NCBI RefSeq assembly: GCF_002205635.1
Contig: NZ_NISJ01000006.1
Span: 1 to 64,000, forward strand
Direction: 5' to 3'
Source: Sphingopyxis witflariensis
Lineage (GTDB): Bacteria; Pseudomonadota; Alphaproteobacteria; Sphingomonadales; Sphingomonadaceae
Length of the DNA: 64,000 nucleotides
Shown here: one piece after another, positions 28,248 to 37,536 of the stretch
How positions within the stretch are numbered: position 1 is the first letter of the stretch
Layout: each line of letters opens with the position of its first letter
Program-made: the position numbers and the translations under genes
The notes under the pieces: generated by a model
Seen by the model: the letters and a program-made list of their open reading frames with translations, nothing else
The model's database searches: none
Told to the model about the DNA's origin: nothing

Positions 28248-29177
28248 ATGACGGGCGAATTCGAACAGGTGCGGTTGAAGCTGTCGACGGGCGTTGAACT
28301 CGACGTCGTCGATATGGGGCCGCGCGATGCGCCGGTGCTGATCTTCCTCCACGGTTTCCCCGAATCGCACCGCACCTGGCGCCACCAACTGCCGCATTTC
28401 TCGAAGAATTTTCGCTGCATCGCTCCCGATCAGCGCGGTTATCGCGGCTCGTCGAAGCCGCAGGATGCCGACAGCTACACCCCCGACAAGCTGATCGCCG
28501 ATATTTTCGCGATGGCCGATGCGCTTGGCGTCGGTCAGTTCACCATCGTTGGTCACGACTGGGGCGGAGCGATCGCGTGGGGCGTCGCGCTCGGCGGTCA
28601 GCCCGGCGGGCTGCACCCGGCTTGGGCGGGGCGCGTCACCCGCGCGGTCATCGCCAATGCGCCGCACCCCGCAGTCTTTCAGCGCCTGCTCGTCACCAAC
28701 GCCGACCAGCGCGCCGCGAGCCAATATATCCGCACCTTCCGCGATCCGGCGAGCGACGCGATCATCGAGGGGCATGGCATCGCCGGTTTGCTCGCCCACG
28801 CCTTTGCCGGACGGGTGCCGAGCGGCGGCATGGCGGAGCCCGACGAAATCGCCCGTTTCCTCAAGGATTGGGAGGATCGCGACACCTGCCGCGCGATGAT
28901 CAACTGGTATCGCGCTTCGCCGGTGATGGTCCCGGCGATGGACGAGCCTTATGATGCGCCGCCGGCGGTGCCCTTTCCGACGCTTAATATTCCGACCTTG
29001 GTCGTCTGGGCGCTCGACGATGTCGCATTGCCCCCGTGCAACCTCGACGGGATCGACGAGCTGGTGCCCGATGTGACGATCGTCGAGGTGCCGGGTTGCG
29101 GTCATTTCGTGCCGTGGGAGGCGCCCGATGCGGTCAATGCCGCGATGGACGCCTTCCTTGGGCAGGCGGCGGACTGA
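28248..29177 (+). CDS. Epoxide-hydrolase-like alpha/beta hydrolase
   Basis: The 309-residue protein has HGFPES (35-40), DQRGYRGSSKP (61-71) and the nucleophile Asp104 in GHDWGG, the pattern of soluble epoxide hydrolases and related dehalogenases. The C-terminal His is in GCGHFVPWEAP. It opens epoxides to diols or hydrolyses a related bond. I use the ATG at 28248 because GGGAG lies 8 nt upstream; the ATG at 28233 is an alternative. It converges on the SDR gene. Confidence 0.9.
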   Translation: MTGEFEQVRLKLSTGVELDVVDMGPRDAPVLIFLHGFPESHRTWRHQLPHFSKNFRCIAPDQRGYRGSSKPQDADSYTPDKLIADIFAMADALGVGQFTIVGHDWGGAIAWGVALGGQPGGLHPAWAGRVTRAVIANAPHPAVFQRLLVTNADQRAASQYIRTFRDPASDAIIEGHGIAGLLAHAFAGRVPSGGMAEPDEIARFLKDWEDRDTCRAMINWYRASPVMVPAMDEPYDAPPAVPFPTLNIPTLVVWALDDVALPPCNLDGIDELVPDVTIVEVPGCGHFVPWEAPDAVNAAMDAFLGQAAD

Positions 29178-29181
29178 TCGC

Positions 29182-29955
29182 CTATTTGGTCGTGTAGCCG
29201 CCGTTCACGAGGATCGTCTGGCCGGTCATCCACCAGCCGTCGCTGACCAGAAAACGGATCCACGGTACAATATCCTCGATGTCGGTCAGACCTGTCGAGG
29301 AAAAGGGCGACAGCGCGGCGGCGGTCTTGTGATAGGCGACGGCATCCGCCCCTTCGGCCGGATAAAAGAAGGGTGTGTCCATCGGACCCGGCCCGATCGC
29401 AGTCACCGAAATGCCGCGATCGCCAAACTCCTTCGATGCAGCGCGGGTATAATGTTCGACCGGGGCCTTCGTCCCGGCGTAGCTCGAGTAAAAGGGCGTG
29501 TATGCGCCGAGCAGCGACGTGACGAGCGTGCAGATTTTGCCATTGTCGCTGACATGTTTTCCAGCCTCTTTCAGGAAGAAAAAGGCGGTCTTTGAATTGA
29601 CCGCGCTCATTGCGTCAAACTCGGCTTCGCTGATCTCGAGCATCGGCTTTTTCAACACTTTGCCAACCGTATTGATCGCGATGTCGATGCCGCCCATCGC
29701 CGCCTTTGCGTCGGCGAACAAACGCTCCATCGCCGCTGCGCTCGTCAGGTCGGCCTGGAACGCATGCGCCTCGGTGCCCGCCGCCCGGATCGCATGGACG
29801 GTGTCGTCGGCTTCGGCGCGTGAGGCGTCGCTATTATAGTGAATGGTCACGGCGCGCGCGCCCTCTACTGCGAAATCGCGTGCGATCAGGCCGCCCAGAT
29901 TCTTTGCGCCGCCGGCGATCAGGATTTTTTTGCCTTCGATATTGTGAATACTCAT
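29182..29955 (-). CDS. Short-chain dehydrogenase/reductase
   Basis: The 257-residue classical SDR has the cofactor loop GGAKNLGG (15-22), a catalytic Ser near 147 and Tyr159 with Lys163 (SYAGTK). NAD(P)-dependent oxidation or reduction of a hydroxyl/carbonyl group is expected. It is transcribed divergently from an AraC-type regulator 96 bp away, which may control it. Confidence 0.9.
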   Translation of the reverse strand: MSIHNIEGKKILIAGGAKNLGGLIARDFAVEGARAVTIHYNSDASRAEADDTVHAIRAAGTEAHAFQADLTSAAAMERLFADAKAAMGGIDIAINTVGKVLKKPMLEISEAEFDAMSAVNSKTAFFFLKEAGKHVSDNGKICTLVTSLLGAYTPFYSSYAGTKAPVEHYTRAASKEFGDRGISVTAIGPGPMDTPFFYPAEGADAVAYHKTAAALSPFSSTGLTDIEDIVPWIRFLVSDGWWMTGQTILVNGGYTTK

Positions 29956-30051
29956 TCTGCTGGTCCCTGAATGATGGAGAGAGGAGGCCGGTTTAGGAAA
30001 GGCCGCGATTCGAGGCTTTCAGATTCTCCCAGAGTTTCGCATAGTGCGGCG

Positions 30052-30834
30052 ATGCAGACGGGCGGACTCAAGGCAGCCTATGTCGAGGAGCGGATCGACG
30101 GACCGGCCAGCTGGACGATCGAGCGCGACGACCATGCGCTGATCCTGCACGAGGCGGGAAGCTATCAACGGCTGGAAACATGGCTCGACGGGCGGCGAAC
30201 CTCGCTCGGATCACCGCTGTCGGGCGAAATATGGTTTGCACCTGCCGGGCAGCAGTATCGCGGCGCGGCGCAGGGCGGTGCGGTCGGCTATATCGCAGTC
30301 GATATTCCTTCGGACCGTCTGACCGTCGGCCCCGGTGCGGGCGCTTTGGCGGGGTATCGCGACCGGGGCATGGCTGCGCTGGTGCGTGCACTGCTTGCCG
30401 GAGACATCGATGCCGCCGGTGCGCTGGTCGCGGCGCTGGCCGATCTGATGGAAAGGCGCGGCCCGTCCCGGCCGGTTCCGCCCGCGATGACGCGGCGTAT
30501 CGACGCGCTGCGCGCCGCCATCGAGGATCGCCTCGATACACATTTGACGGTTGAGGACATGGCGGTGGAGGCGGGGATGTCGGTGAACAGTCTGATCGTC
30601 CATTTCGCCCGTGCCACGGGACGGACACCCGCCCAATATGTGCTGCATCAGCGTTTGCGGCGGGCGTGTCGCTATCTCGACAGCCTTCCCGTTTCGGTGA
30701 CCGAAATTGCTCTTGCGACGGGCTTTTCGAGCCATGCCCATCTTTGTTCGGCCTTTCGCGCCAAGCTGGGCATGTCGCCGGGCGAATGGCGACGCCGCGG
30801 CGATTCCGTTCTCATGACGACCAGGGGGGCTTAA
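30052..30834 (+). CDS. AraC-family transcriptional regulator
   Basis: The 260-residue protein has an N-terminal ligand/dimerisation region. A C-terminal double helix-turn-helix follows: LTVEDMAVEAGMSVNSLIVH for the first, and VTEIALATGFSSHAHLCSAF with GMSPGEWRRR for the second. Start is uncertain; I use the ATG at 30052 (QTGGLKAAYVEE), but an in-frame ATG at 29971 exists. It lies divergent to the SDR gene and 3 bp upstream of a small membrane-protein gene. Regulation of the SDR gene is a guess from position. Confidence 0.85.
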   Translation: MQTGGLKAAYVEERIDGPASWTIERDDHALILHEAGSYQRLETWLDGRRTSLGSPLSGEIWFAPAGQQYRGAAQGGAVGYIAVDIPSDRLTVGPGAGALAGYRDRGMAALVRALLAGDIDAAGALVAALADLMERRGPSRPVPPAMTRRIDALRAAIEDRLDTHLTVEDMAVEAGMSVNSLIVHFARATGRTPAQYVLHQRLRRACRYLDSLPVSVTEIALATGFSSHAHLCSAFRAKLGMSPGEWRRRGDSVLMTTRGA

Positions 30835-30837
30835 TAT

Positions 30838-31089
30838 ATGTCGCACACCGCCATCATGCTGCTGGCAGGGGTTGCCCTGCTGATCGCGATACGCCTGACC
30901 ATACGCGACGGGGCGCGGGCGACGCGGCTGTTTCTGCTGCTCTGGCTGGCCGTTTCGATCGCCAACCTTCTCGTCGGTGTGTTCTACGCCGGGTACGGCT
31001 GGGCGGAGGAAGCCGTCATATGGCTGCTCATATTCGGTGCGCCCGCCGGGATCGCGCTCGCAACCGCGCGGATCAATCCTCGGGCGTGA
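30838..31089 (+). CDS. Small integral membrane protein
   Basis: The 83-residue product is mostly hydrophobic, with about three predicted helices (residues 5-20, 31-50 and 57-75) and the charged loop TIRDGARATR between the first two. It follows the AraC gene by 3 bp, so it is probably co-transcribed. Its 3' end overlaps the 3' end of the convergent gene by 17 bp. No family recognised. Confidence 0.6.
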   Translation: MSHTAIMLLAGVALLIAIRLTIRDGARATRLFLLLWLAVSIANLLVGVFYAGYGWAEEAVIWLLIFGAPAGIALATARINPRA

Positions 31090-31465
31090 GCAGGCAGCCG
31101 CTGGCGCCGGCATAGCGGGCGCTGCGCGAGGCGAGCAGCGGCACGCTGCCGGTCACCGTCCTGGTCGCAGGGTCTTCGGCGAGCGACACCAGTTCCATGC
31201 CGGGTTCGAAATCGCTCTGACAGCTGTCGAGGCTGCGCCCCTGCACATAGCGGCACGAACAGCCGACGCGCGCGGCATAGGCGGAGCCGAGCTCGGCCTG
31301 CGCCTTGAACGACGGGAATTTCCAGATCAGGAAGCCGGTCATCAGTAGCGCGAGGATGACGACCCACGGCAGGCAGCCGCCCCGCGCGCGGGATCGAGTG
31401 GCCGGTGTTGGCGTCGGCTCCGCGCTTGGCGTTTCGGGTGGGTTGATGTTACTCACCGGACCCAT
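31073..31465 (-). CDS. Hypothetical single-pass membrane protein with Cys-rich exported domain
   Basis: The 130-residue protein has a Pro/Thr-rich cytoplasmic head, a transmembrane helix (CLPWVVILALLMTGFLIW, about 32-49) and an outer domain with CSCRYVQGRSLDSC. The ATG at 31465 overlaps the ATG of the divergent beta-lactamase-like gene by two bases; a GTG at 31456 (reading SNINPPE next) is an alternative. The Cys pattern resembles short periplasmic domains found next to serine beta-lactamase-like hydrolases in sphingomonads, but that comparison is from memory only. Confidence 0.6.
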   Translation of the reverse strand: MGPVSNINPPETPSAEPTPTPATRSRARGGCLPWVVILALLMTGFLIWKFPSFKAQAELGSAYAARVGCSCRYVQGRSLDSCQSDFEPGMELVSLAEDPATRTVTGSVPLLASRSARYAGASGCLLTPED

Positions 31466-32621
31466 GATCACGAAAAAACTCATGCTGGCAAGTGCGGCGG
31501 TCGTGATGCTCGGGGGCTGGTCGCTGAGCCAGGCGGCGGGGCAGGGCGGCATTGCGCCGGCATCGCCCGCACCCAAAATGGGGGCTTCGCTCGATCATGA
31601 CGTGCGGGGCGACATGCTGCCGCCGCTGCCCGCGCTCGATCCCGCAATCAAGGCGAAGGCCGATGCGCTGTTCGCCGACGAGGATGACGTCGGACAGACG
31701 CGCGCTCTCTATGTGCTGCGCGATGGTGAACCAATTTACGAGCGCTATGCGCCGGGTTTCGGGCCTGAGACAAAGCTGATCAGCTGGTCGATGGCGAAGA
31801 GCATCACCGCGGTGCTGACGGGCTTTCTCGTCGCCGGGGGGCAATTGTCGCTCGATGGTCCGGCCCCGGTCGCGGCGTGGCAGCGCAGCGGCGATCCGCG
31901 CGGCGCGATCACGCTCGCGCATCTGCTCCACATGTCCTCGGGCATTGAGCATGTAGAAAATGGCGATCCGGTGTGGCAGGGCGATACCGTCGCGATGCTG
32001 TTCGGCGGTGGGGCGCAGGATATGGCAGGCTTTGCCGAGGCGAAGCCCGCGGCGGCGCAGCCCGATGAACTGTTTAATTACAGCTCGGCGACCAGCGTCA
32101 TTCTGTCCGACATTATCACCGACGCGCTGACCCCGTCGCGAAATCCCGCCGCGCGGCGCGATGCGATGCGCGACTTCATTCAGGGGCGGCTGGTCGAGCC
32201 GCTCGGCATGACTAGCCTGACCCCGGAATTTGACGCGAAGGGCACGATGATCGGCGGGTCGATCATGCACGCGACCGCACGCGACTATGCGAAGTTCGGC
32301 GAATTTCTGCGCAACCATGGCGTCGTCGACGGCCAGCGGCTGCTCCCCGAAAGCTGGATGAAATTCATGCTGACGCCATCGGCCAATGATGCGGGCTATG
32401 GCGGTCATATCTGGCTCAACCGGCGCCGCCCGGCGGGCGCGCCGGCGGCGCTATGGCCCGATCGCGGTCCGAACGACCTGTTCGCGTGCATCGGGCATCA
32501 GGGGCAATATATCATCGTCTCGCCGTCGCAGCGGGTGACGATCGTGCGGCTCGGCGTGACAAATGACGACCAGTTCCCGGCATTGCGCCGCCATCTGGCC
32601 GATTTGACCGAGGCCTTATAG
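31464..32621 (+). CDS. Beta-lactamase-superfamily serine hydrolase (class C type fold)
   Basis: The 385-residue exported protein has a signal-like N-terminus (MITKKLMLASAAVVML). The nucleophile motif is SMAK (Ser109, Lys112), the second motif Tyr206 is in NYSS, and a third region GHQGQYI stands where KTG or HxG is found. Such enzymes are often esterases or D-aminopeptidases rather than true antibiotic-degrading lactamases. Its end overlaps the convergent PhzF gene by 6 bp. Confidence 0.87.
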   Translation: MITKKLMLASAAVVMLGGWSLSQAAGQGGIAPASPAPKMGASLDHDVRGDMLPPLPALDPAIKAKADALFADEDDVGQTRALYVLRDGEPIYERYAPGFGPETKLISWSMAKSITAVLTGFLVAGGQLSLDGPAPVAAWQRSGDPRGAITLAHLLHMSSGIEHVENGDPVWQGDTVAMLFGGGAQDMAGFAEAKPAAAQPDELFNYSSATSVILSDIITDALTPSRNPAARRDAMRDFIQGRLVEPLGMTSLTPEFDAKGTMIGGSIMHATARDYAKFGEFLRNHGVVDGQRLLPESWMKFMLTPSANDAGYGGHIWLNRRRPAGAPAALWPDRGPNDLFACIGHQGQYIIVSPSQRVTIVRLGVTNDDQFPALRRHLADLTEAL

Positions 32622-33437
32622 CAGGAAGTCCCCGACCAGCGTCGTGACGCAGGTCCCGGTGAGTTCGACCCGGTCGCCAACAAGCCGACAACCGACATGG
32701 CCGCCGCGCACGCTCGCCTGATAGGCGGCGAAGTGATCGCGGCCCAACTGACCGGACCAGTAAGGCGTCAGTACACAATGCGCCGATCCGGTCACCGGGT
32801 CCTCGTCGATCCCGGCGCCGGGTGCGAAAGCGCGACTGACGACATCGGCGTCTGAAATATCGCCGTCGCCGCGCGCGGTCGCGATGATCAGTATGTCACC
32901 GTGCTTTTTCAGCGCGCGCATATCGGGCGCCAGCGCCCGCACGGCATCGGCATCGCGATACACGATCAGCGCATAGCCGCCGTCGTGCCACAGCGTCTCG
33001 ATCGCATCGCCGCCGAGCGCCGCGACGATCTGGGGCAAGGCTTTGGGCGCCGGCGGATAGGCGGGCAGTTCCATGCGATAGCCGGCATCCTCACCGTTGC
33101 GCGCGACGCGCAAGATCCCGGCCTTGCGGGTTCGAAAGCGCATGTCGCCCCGCCACGGCGCCGCCGTCAGCAGGACATGTCCGCTCGCCAGCGTTGCATG
33201 GCCGCACAATGCGACCTCGGTCGTCGGGGTGAACCAGCGCAGCTCATAATCGGCGTCGTCGCTCTCGTCGGGGATCAGAAAGGCGGTTTCGGCGAGATTA
33301 TTCTCGGCCGCGATCGCCTGCAGCACCCCGTCGCCCAGCCATTCCTCCAGCGGCATCACCGCGGCGGGATTGCCGGTGAAGGCGCGATCGGCGAAGGCGT
33401 CGACCCGGCTGATCGGCAGGCGGCGTTGCGCGCTCAT
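32616..33437 (-). CDS. PhzF-family isomerase/epimerase-like protein
   Basis: The 273-residue protein has the two-domain diaminopimelate-epimerase-like fold: TGNPAAV (21-27), catalytic Glu45 in AENNLAETAF, LCGHATLA (77-84) and the C-terminal DPVTGSAHC. PhzF-like proteins catalyse proton shifts on small substrates; the true substrate here is unknown. Its start overlaps the pdxH stop (ATGA), so both are read from one mRNA. Confidence 0.92.
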   Translation of the reverse strand: MSAQRRLPISRVDAFADRAFTGNPAAVMPLEEWLGDGVLQAIAAENNLAETAFLIPDESDDADYELRWFTPTTEVALCGHATLASGHVLLTAAPWRGDMRFRTRKAGILRVARNGEDAGYRMELPAYPPAPKALPQIVAALGGDAIETLWHDGGYALIVYRDADAVRALAPDMRALKKHGDILIIATARGDGDISDADVVSRAFAPGAGIDEDPVTGSAHCVLTPYWSGQLGRDHFAAYQASVRGGHVGCRLVGDRVELTGTCVTTLVGDFLL

Positions 33438-34024
33438 GGGTAAAGCAATCCGCTGGTCCAGCTATCGCCGTCGCGGGTGAAGCGCGTTCGTTCGTGCAGC
33501 CGGTGCGCGCGGTCCTGCCAAAATTCGATCGCGGCAGGCGTCACACGCCAACCCGACCAGCGCGGCGGCCGCGGCACATCCTGTCCCGCAAAACGCGTCT
33601 CGACCTCGGCGAAACGCGCTTCGAATGTCTCGCGTGCGTCCAATGGGCGCGACTGGTCGCTCGCCCAGGCGCCAAGCTGGCTGTCGCGGCTGCGCGTCGC
33701 AAAATAGGCGTCGGCGGTGGCGTCGTCGACCGGCGTTACCGACCCTTCGATGCGGATCTGGCGGCGCAGCGACTTCCAGTGGAACAGCAGCGCGACATGC
33801 GGGTTCGCCGCCAGCTCGCCGCCCTTGCGGCTGTCGAGATTGGTGTAGAAAATGAAGCCGTCGGGGCCGTGGCCCTTGAGCAGCACCATGCGCAGCGACG
33901 GGTGGCCGTCCGCCGTCGTCGTTGCGAGCGCCATCGCATTGGCGTCATTGGGTTCGCTGGCGCGCGCTTCGGTGAACCAGCTGTCGAACAGGGCAAAGGG
34001 ATCGGTGATCATGGGCGCGGTCAT
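33434..34024 (-). CDS. pdxH: Pyridoxamine 5'-phosphate oxidase
   Basis: The FMN-dependent flavoenzyme makes pyridoxal 5'-phosphate from PNP or PMP. Visible are DPFALFDSWFTEA, LRMVLLKGHGPDGFIFYTN (FMN-binding strand pair), FHWKSLRRQIRIEG and the C-terminal RVTPAAIEFWQ and HERTRF motifs. The frame is open to 34105, but the upstream 27 residues are low-complexity; I start at the ATG at 34024 (196 residues), with 34012 and 34105 possible. It is co-transcribed with the PhzF gene and divergent from the J-domain chaperone gene. Confidence 0.93.
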   Translation of the reverse strand: MTAPMITDPFALFDSWFTEARASEPNDANAMALATTTADGHPSLRMVLLKGHGPDGFIFYTNLDSRKGGELAANPHVALLFHWKSLRRQIRIEGSVTPVDDATADAYFATRSRDSQLGAWASDQSRPLDARETFEARFAEVETRFAGQDVPRPPRWSGWRVTPAAIEFWQDRAHRLHERTRFTRDGDSWTSGLLYP

Positions 34025-34148
34025 ATCGTGCGCTGCGGGTGCGGTCGAGCCACCATCGTCATCTGAACTTGACCCGTCGCGGGGCGATTCCCACATCGCG
34101 TGCAATCGGGCCTTCCCGGCTTAACAATATTCGGGCTACAGGAACAAT

Positions 34149-35090
34149 ATGGCAGATCCCTATTCCATTCTTGGCGTCGCGAAAGGCGCAAGCGAAGCGG
34201 AAATCAAAACCGCATACCGCAAACTCGCCAAGCAATTGCACCCCGATAAAAACAAGGACAACCCCAAGGCGTCGGAGAAATTCTCCGAGGTCACCCGGGC
34301 CTATGACATTTTGTCGGACAAGACGAAGCGCGCGCAGTTCGACCGCGGCGAGATCGACGGCGACGGGAATCCGGCGATGCCATATGGTTATGGCGGCAGC
34401 GGCGGTTTTCGCGGCGACCAGCGCAGCGGCCCCGGCGGCTTTAGCGGTTTCGGAAACGAAAGCTCCGACTTCGGCGATATTTTTGAAGGCCTGTTCGGTC
34501 GCGGCGGCGGTGCAGCTGCCGGTGGCGGCGGACCGTTCGGCGGTTTCGGTGGGCGCAGTGCGCCGCCGGCCAAGGGCGCCAATGTCGCCTATCGCCTCGC
34601 GGTCTCCTTCATCGACGCCGCAACGCAGGCGCCGCAACGCATCACGCTGGCCGATGGCGGTACGATCGACCTGAAAATCCCCGCCGGGGTCGAAACCGGC
34701 ACCCAGATGCGCCTCGCGGGCAAGGGGCAGCCCGGACCGGGCGGCCATGGCGACGGCATCGTCACCATTTCGGTCAAGGATCATCCCTTTTTCATCCGCG
34801 AAGGCGCGAATATCCGCCTCGACCTGCCCGTGACGCTGAACGAAGCGGTGCAGGGCGCGAAGGTGAAGGTTCCGACCGTCGACGGTCCCGTCATGCTGTC
34901 GATCCCTGCGGGCTCGACTTCGGGCAAGGTCATGCGCCTGAAGGGCAAGGGCTTCAGTCAGAAGGGCGGCGGACGCGGCGATCAACTCGTGCGCTTGATG
35001 GTCGATCTGCCCGCCGATGACGCGGGCCTCGCGAAGCTGGTCGGCGAATGGACCGATACGCGGGCCGTGCGCGCGGATCTGGGCGTGTGA
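34149..35090 (+). CDS. CbpA-type DnaJ-like co-chaperone
   Basis: The 313-residue protein has a J domain at 1-70 with HPD at 31-33, then a Gly/Phe-rich region (about 77-140). Two C-terminal substrate-binding domains follow ([37 protein letters not shown]). It lacks the CxxCxGxG zinc repeats, so it is of the CbpA/DjlA type B form rather than DnaJ proper. It stimulates DnaK. It is the first gene of a long same-strand run. Confidence 0.92.
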   Translation: MADPYSILGVAKGASEAEIKTAYRKLAKQLHPDKNKDNPKASEKFSEVTRAYDILSDKTKRAQFDRGEIDGDGNPAMPYGYGGSGGFRGDQRSGPGGFSGFGNESSDFGDIFEGLFGRGGGAAAGGGGPFGGFGGRSAPPAKGANVAYRLAVSFIDAATQAPQRITLADGGTIDLKIPAGVETGTQMRLAGKGQPGPGGHGDGIVTISVKDHPFFIREGANIRLDLPVTLNEAVQGAKVKVPTVDGPVMLSIPAGSTSGKVMRLKGKGFSQKGGGRGDQLVRLMVDLPADDAGLAKLVGEWTDTRAVRADLGV

Positions 35091-35093
35091 TGC

Positions 35094-36179
35094 GTGGCTG
35101 AACGGAGCGATGCCAGAGCGAAGGTTGCCGAGAAAACGGCGGCTGACGCGCTGGCGCGCGAAGTTACCGAGGAGGTCGGCCAGGAATTTCTGGCCGAGGG
35201 CCATTCACCCCATTCGCCCGAGGCGCGCGCCGAACGCGCCAAGCGCATCCATTTGCGCGCGCGGGCGCAGGGGGTCATCGAACGCAGCCGCGAGCGGCTC
35301 GGCCCCCGAACGCGGATTTTCCACATCGTCCGCCGCGTTGTCGTCGGCACCTATACCGACGGCTTCATCCACGCTGGCAATCTCGCCTATCTGGCACTGA
35401 TCGCGCTCTTCCCCTTCTTCATCCTGCTCGCCGCTGCCCTCAGCTTGCTGGGCGGCAGCGTCGGCGGCGAAGCGGCGATCGAGGCGGTATTCTCGACGAT
35501 GCCGCCGACCGTCGCCAAGGCGCTGGCGGGACCGATTCGCGAAGTGATGAGTGCGCGCACCGGGATTTTCCTGTGGCTCGGCGCTTTTGTCGCGCTGTGG
35601 ACCGTCGGCAGCCTGATCGAAACGGTGCGCGACATTTTGCGCCGCGCCTATGGCACGCACTTCAGCCGCGGTTTCTTTCACTATCGCCTGCTGTCGCTCG
35701 GGATCATCACCGGCGCGGTCGTGCTGATGCTCCTGTCGTTCAGCATGCAGGTGCTGATCGTCGGCGTCGAACAATTTATCAGCCGCGTGTTGCCCGATCA
35801 ATTACAGGCGGCGGGGACCGTCGCGATTTCGCGCGTTGTCTCGGGTCTGGGCCTGTTTCTCGCCATTTACCTCCTCTTCTACTCGCTGACCCCGTCCAAA
35901 TATCGCAAGCTCAAACATTGCCCCAAATGGCCGGGCGCGGCGTTCACCACCCTGTGGTGGATCGGGGTCACATTGGCGCTGCCGCCTTTGCTCGCCAGCC
36001 TGCTCAGCTATGACGCAACCTATGGCAGCCTTGCGGGTGTGATGGTCGCGCTGTTCTTTTTCTACCTCGTTGGCCTTGGTATGGTCATCGGCGCCGAACT
36101 CAATGCCGCGCTCGTCGAGGTTGAGGATTTGGGCCATGACGCTATTGGGCGCGTCGACGACGTGATTACCGGAGAATAA
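35094..36179 (+). CDS. YihY/BrkB-family inner-membrane protein
   Basis: The 361-residue protein has an N-terminal charged cytoplasmic segment (about 90 residues, rich in Arg/Glu) and then six hydrophobic helices. YihY landmarks are the first helix after GNLAYLALIALFPFFILLAA and the conserved YGSLAGVMVALFFFYL. Its role (once called ribonuclease BN, now thought to be a transporter or envelope factor) is not settled. It begins with GTG 3 bp after the J-protein stop and is followed 2 bp later by fabI. Confidence 0.88.
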   Translation: MAERSDARAKVAEKTAADALAREVTEEVGQEFLAEGHSPHSPEARAERAKRIHLRARAQGVIERSRERLGPRTRIFHIVRRVVVGTYTDGFIHAGNLAYLALIALFPFFILLAAALSLLGGSVGGEAAIEAVFSTMPPTVAKALAGPIREVMSARTGIFLWLGAFVALWTVGSLIETVRDILRRAYGTHFSRGFFHYRLLSLGIITGAVVLMLLSFSMQVLIVGVEQFISRVLPDQLQAAGTVAISRVVSGLGLFLAIYLLFYSLTPSKYRKLKHCPKWPGAAFTTLWWIGVTLALPPLLASLLSYDATYGSLAGVMVALFFFYLVGLGMVIGAELNAALVEVEDLGHDAIGRVDDVITGE

Positions 36180-36181
36180 GA

Positions 36182-37009
36182 ATGACAGGTTTGATGCAGG
36201 GCAAGCGCGGGCTGATTATGGGCCTGGCCAATGACAAATCGCTCGCCTGGGGGATTGCCAAGGCCTTGCACGGCGCGGGCGCTGAACTCGCGATCAGCTA
36301 TCAGGGCGAGGTGATGGAAAAGCGGGTGAAGCCGCTCGCCGACCAGCTCGGTTGCGATTTCCTGATCGATTGCGACGTGTCCGACATGGCCAATCTCGAC
36401 GCTGCCTTTGCGACGCTCGCCGCACGCTGGCCGACGATCGACTTCATCGTCCATGCGATCGGCTATACGAACAAGGAAGCGCTGCGCGGCAAATATGCCG
36501 ACGTCACGCTCGACGACTTTCTGATGACGATGAACATCAGCGTCTACAGCTTCACCGCCGTCGCCGCGCGCGCCGCCGCGATGATGACCCCGGTTGATCC
36601 CGAAACGGGCAAGGGCGGCGGGTCGATGCTGACGCTATCCTATTATGGCGCCGAAAAGGTGATCCCGCATTACAATGTCATGGGCGTCGCAAAATCGGCG
36701 CTGGAGACCAGCGTCAAATATCTCGCCAATGATTTTGGCCCCGAGGGCATCCGCGTGAACGCCATCTCGGCGGGACCGATCAAGACGCTCGCGGCGTCGG
36801 GCATTGGCGATTTCCGTCTGATCCTGAAATGGAACGAGCATAATGCGCCGCTGCGCCGCAACGTCACCATCGACGATGTCGGCGGCTCGGCGCTTTATCT
36901 GCTCAGCGACCTCGCCTCGGGCGTGACCGGCGAGACGCACCATGTCGACGCCGGATATCACACCGTCGGCATGAAACAGGAAGACGCGCCGGACATCGCG
37001 CTTGTCTGA
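36182..37009 (+). CDS. fabI: Enoyl-[acyl-carrier-protein] reductase (NADH)
   Basis: The 275-residue FabI-type divergent SDR carries out the last reduction in fatty-acid elongation. Seen are GKRGLIMGLANDKSLAWGIA (7-26) for NADH binding, HAIGY (91-95), and the catalytic Tyr164-x6-Lys171 pair (YNVMGVAK) with Tyr154 before it. The C-terminal part has GITxD-like TGETHHVDAGYH. It starts 2 bp after the yihY stop. Its last codons overlap the following GNAT gene. Confidence 0.96.
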   Translation: MTGLMQGKRGLIMGLANDKSLAWGIAKALHGAGAELAISYQGEVMEKRVKPLADQLGCDFLIDCDVSDMANLDAAFATLAARWPTIDFIVHAIGYTNKEALRGKYADVTLDDFLMTMNISVYSFTAVAARAAAMMTPVDPETGKGGGSMLTLSYYGAEKVIPHYNVMGVAKSALETSVKYLANDFGPEGIRVNAISAGPIKTLAASGIGDFRLILKWNEHNAPLRRNVTIDDVGGSALYLLSDLASGVTGETHHVDAGYHTVGMKQEDAPDIALV

Positions 37010-37532
37010 TGCGCCGGTCATCCGACCCGCGCGCGCGGAGGATGGTGATGCGATCGATACCGTCATTCGCGCCGCCTTCGCCGGGACCGGGTTCGGTCAT
37101 CAGGGCGAGGCGGAACTGGTGCGGATGATCGAAGCCGATGGCGATACTTTGGTGTCGCTGGTCGCCGAAGTGGGCGGCGAAGTCGTCGGGCATGTGCTGT
37201 TCAGCAGGATGGATGTCGAGGCCGACGGGGCGCCGCTTTCCGCCGCCGGTTTGGCGCCGGTGGCGGTAAAGCCCGGCCTGCAAGGGCAGGGTATCGGCGA
37301 TGCGTTGATCCGTGCCGGGCTCGACCGGCTGCGCGAACAGGGTGCCGCGATCAGCTTCGTCTTGGGGCATGAGGCCTATTATCCGCGCTTCGGCTATTCG
37401 CCTGAACTGGGCGCGCGCTTCGCTTCGCCCTTTGCCGGGCCGCATTTCATGGCCATGATGCTGGACAAGGAAGCGGCTTGGCCGCTAGGCGGACGCGCGG
37501 ATTATGCACCCGCATTCGGCCGGATGGGATAG
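37002..37532 (+). CDS. GNAT-family N-acetyltransferase
   Basis: The 176-residue protein resembles the YhbS group: [20 protein letters not shown] at the N-terminus, [20 protein letters not shown] for the acetyl-CoA pyrophosphate loop, and [14 protein letters not shown] near the end. It transfers an acetyl group to an unknown amine. I start at the TTG at 37002, which overlaps the fabI stop by 8 bp and gives the full family N-terminus. aroC begins 4 bp after its stop. Confidence 0.88.
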   Translation: MSDAPVIRPARAEDGDAIDTVIRAAFAGTGFGHQGEAELVRMIEADGDTLVSLVAEVGGEVVGHVLFSRMDVEADGAPLSAAGLAPVAVKPGLQGQGIGDALIRAGLDRLREQGAAISFVLGHEAYYPRFGYSPELGARFASPFAGPHFMAMMLDKEAAWPLGGRADYAPAFGRMG

Positions 37533-37536
37533 GGCA

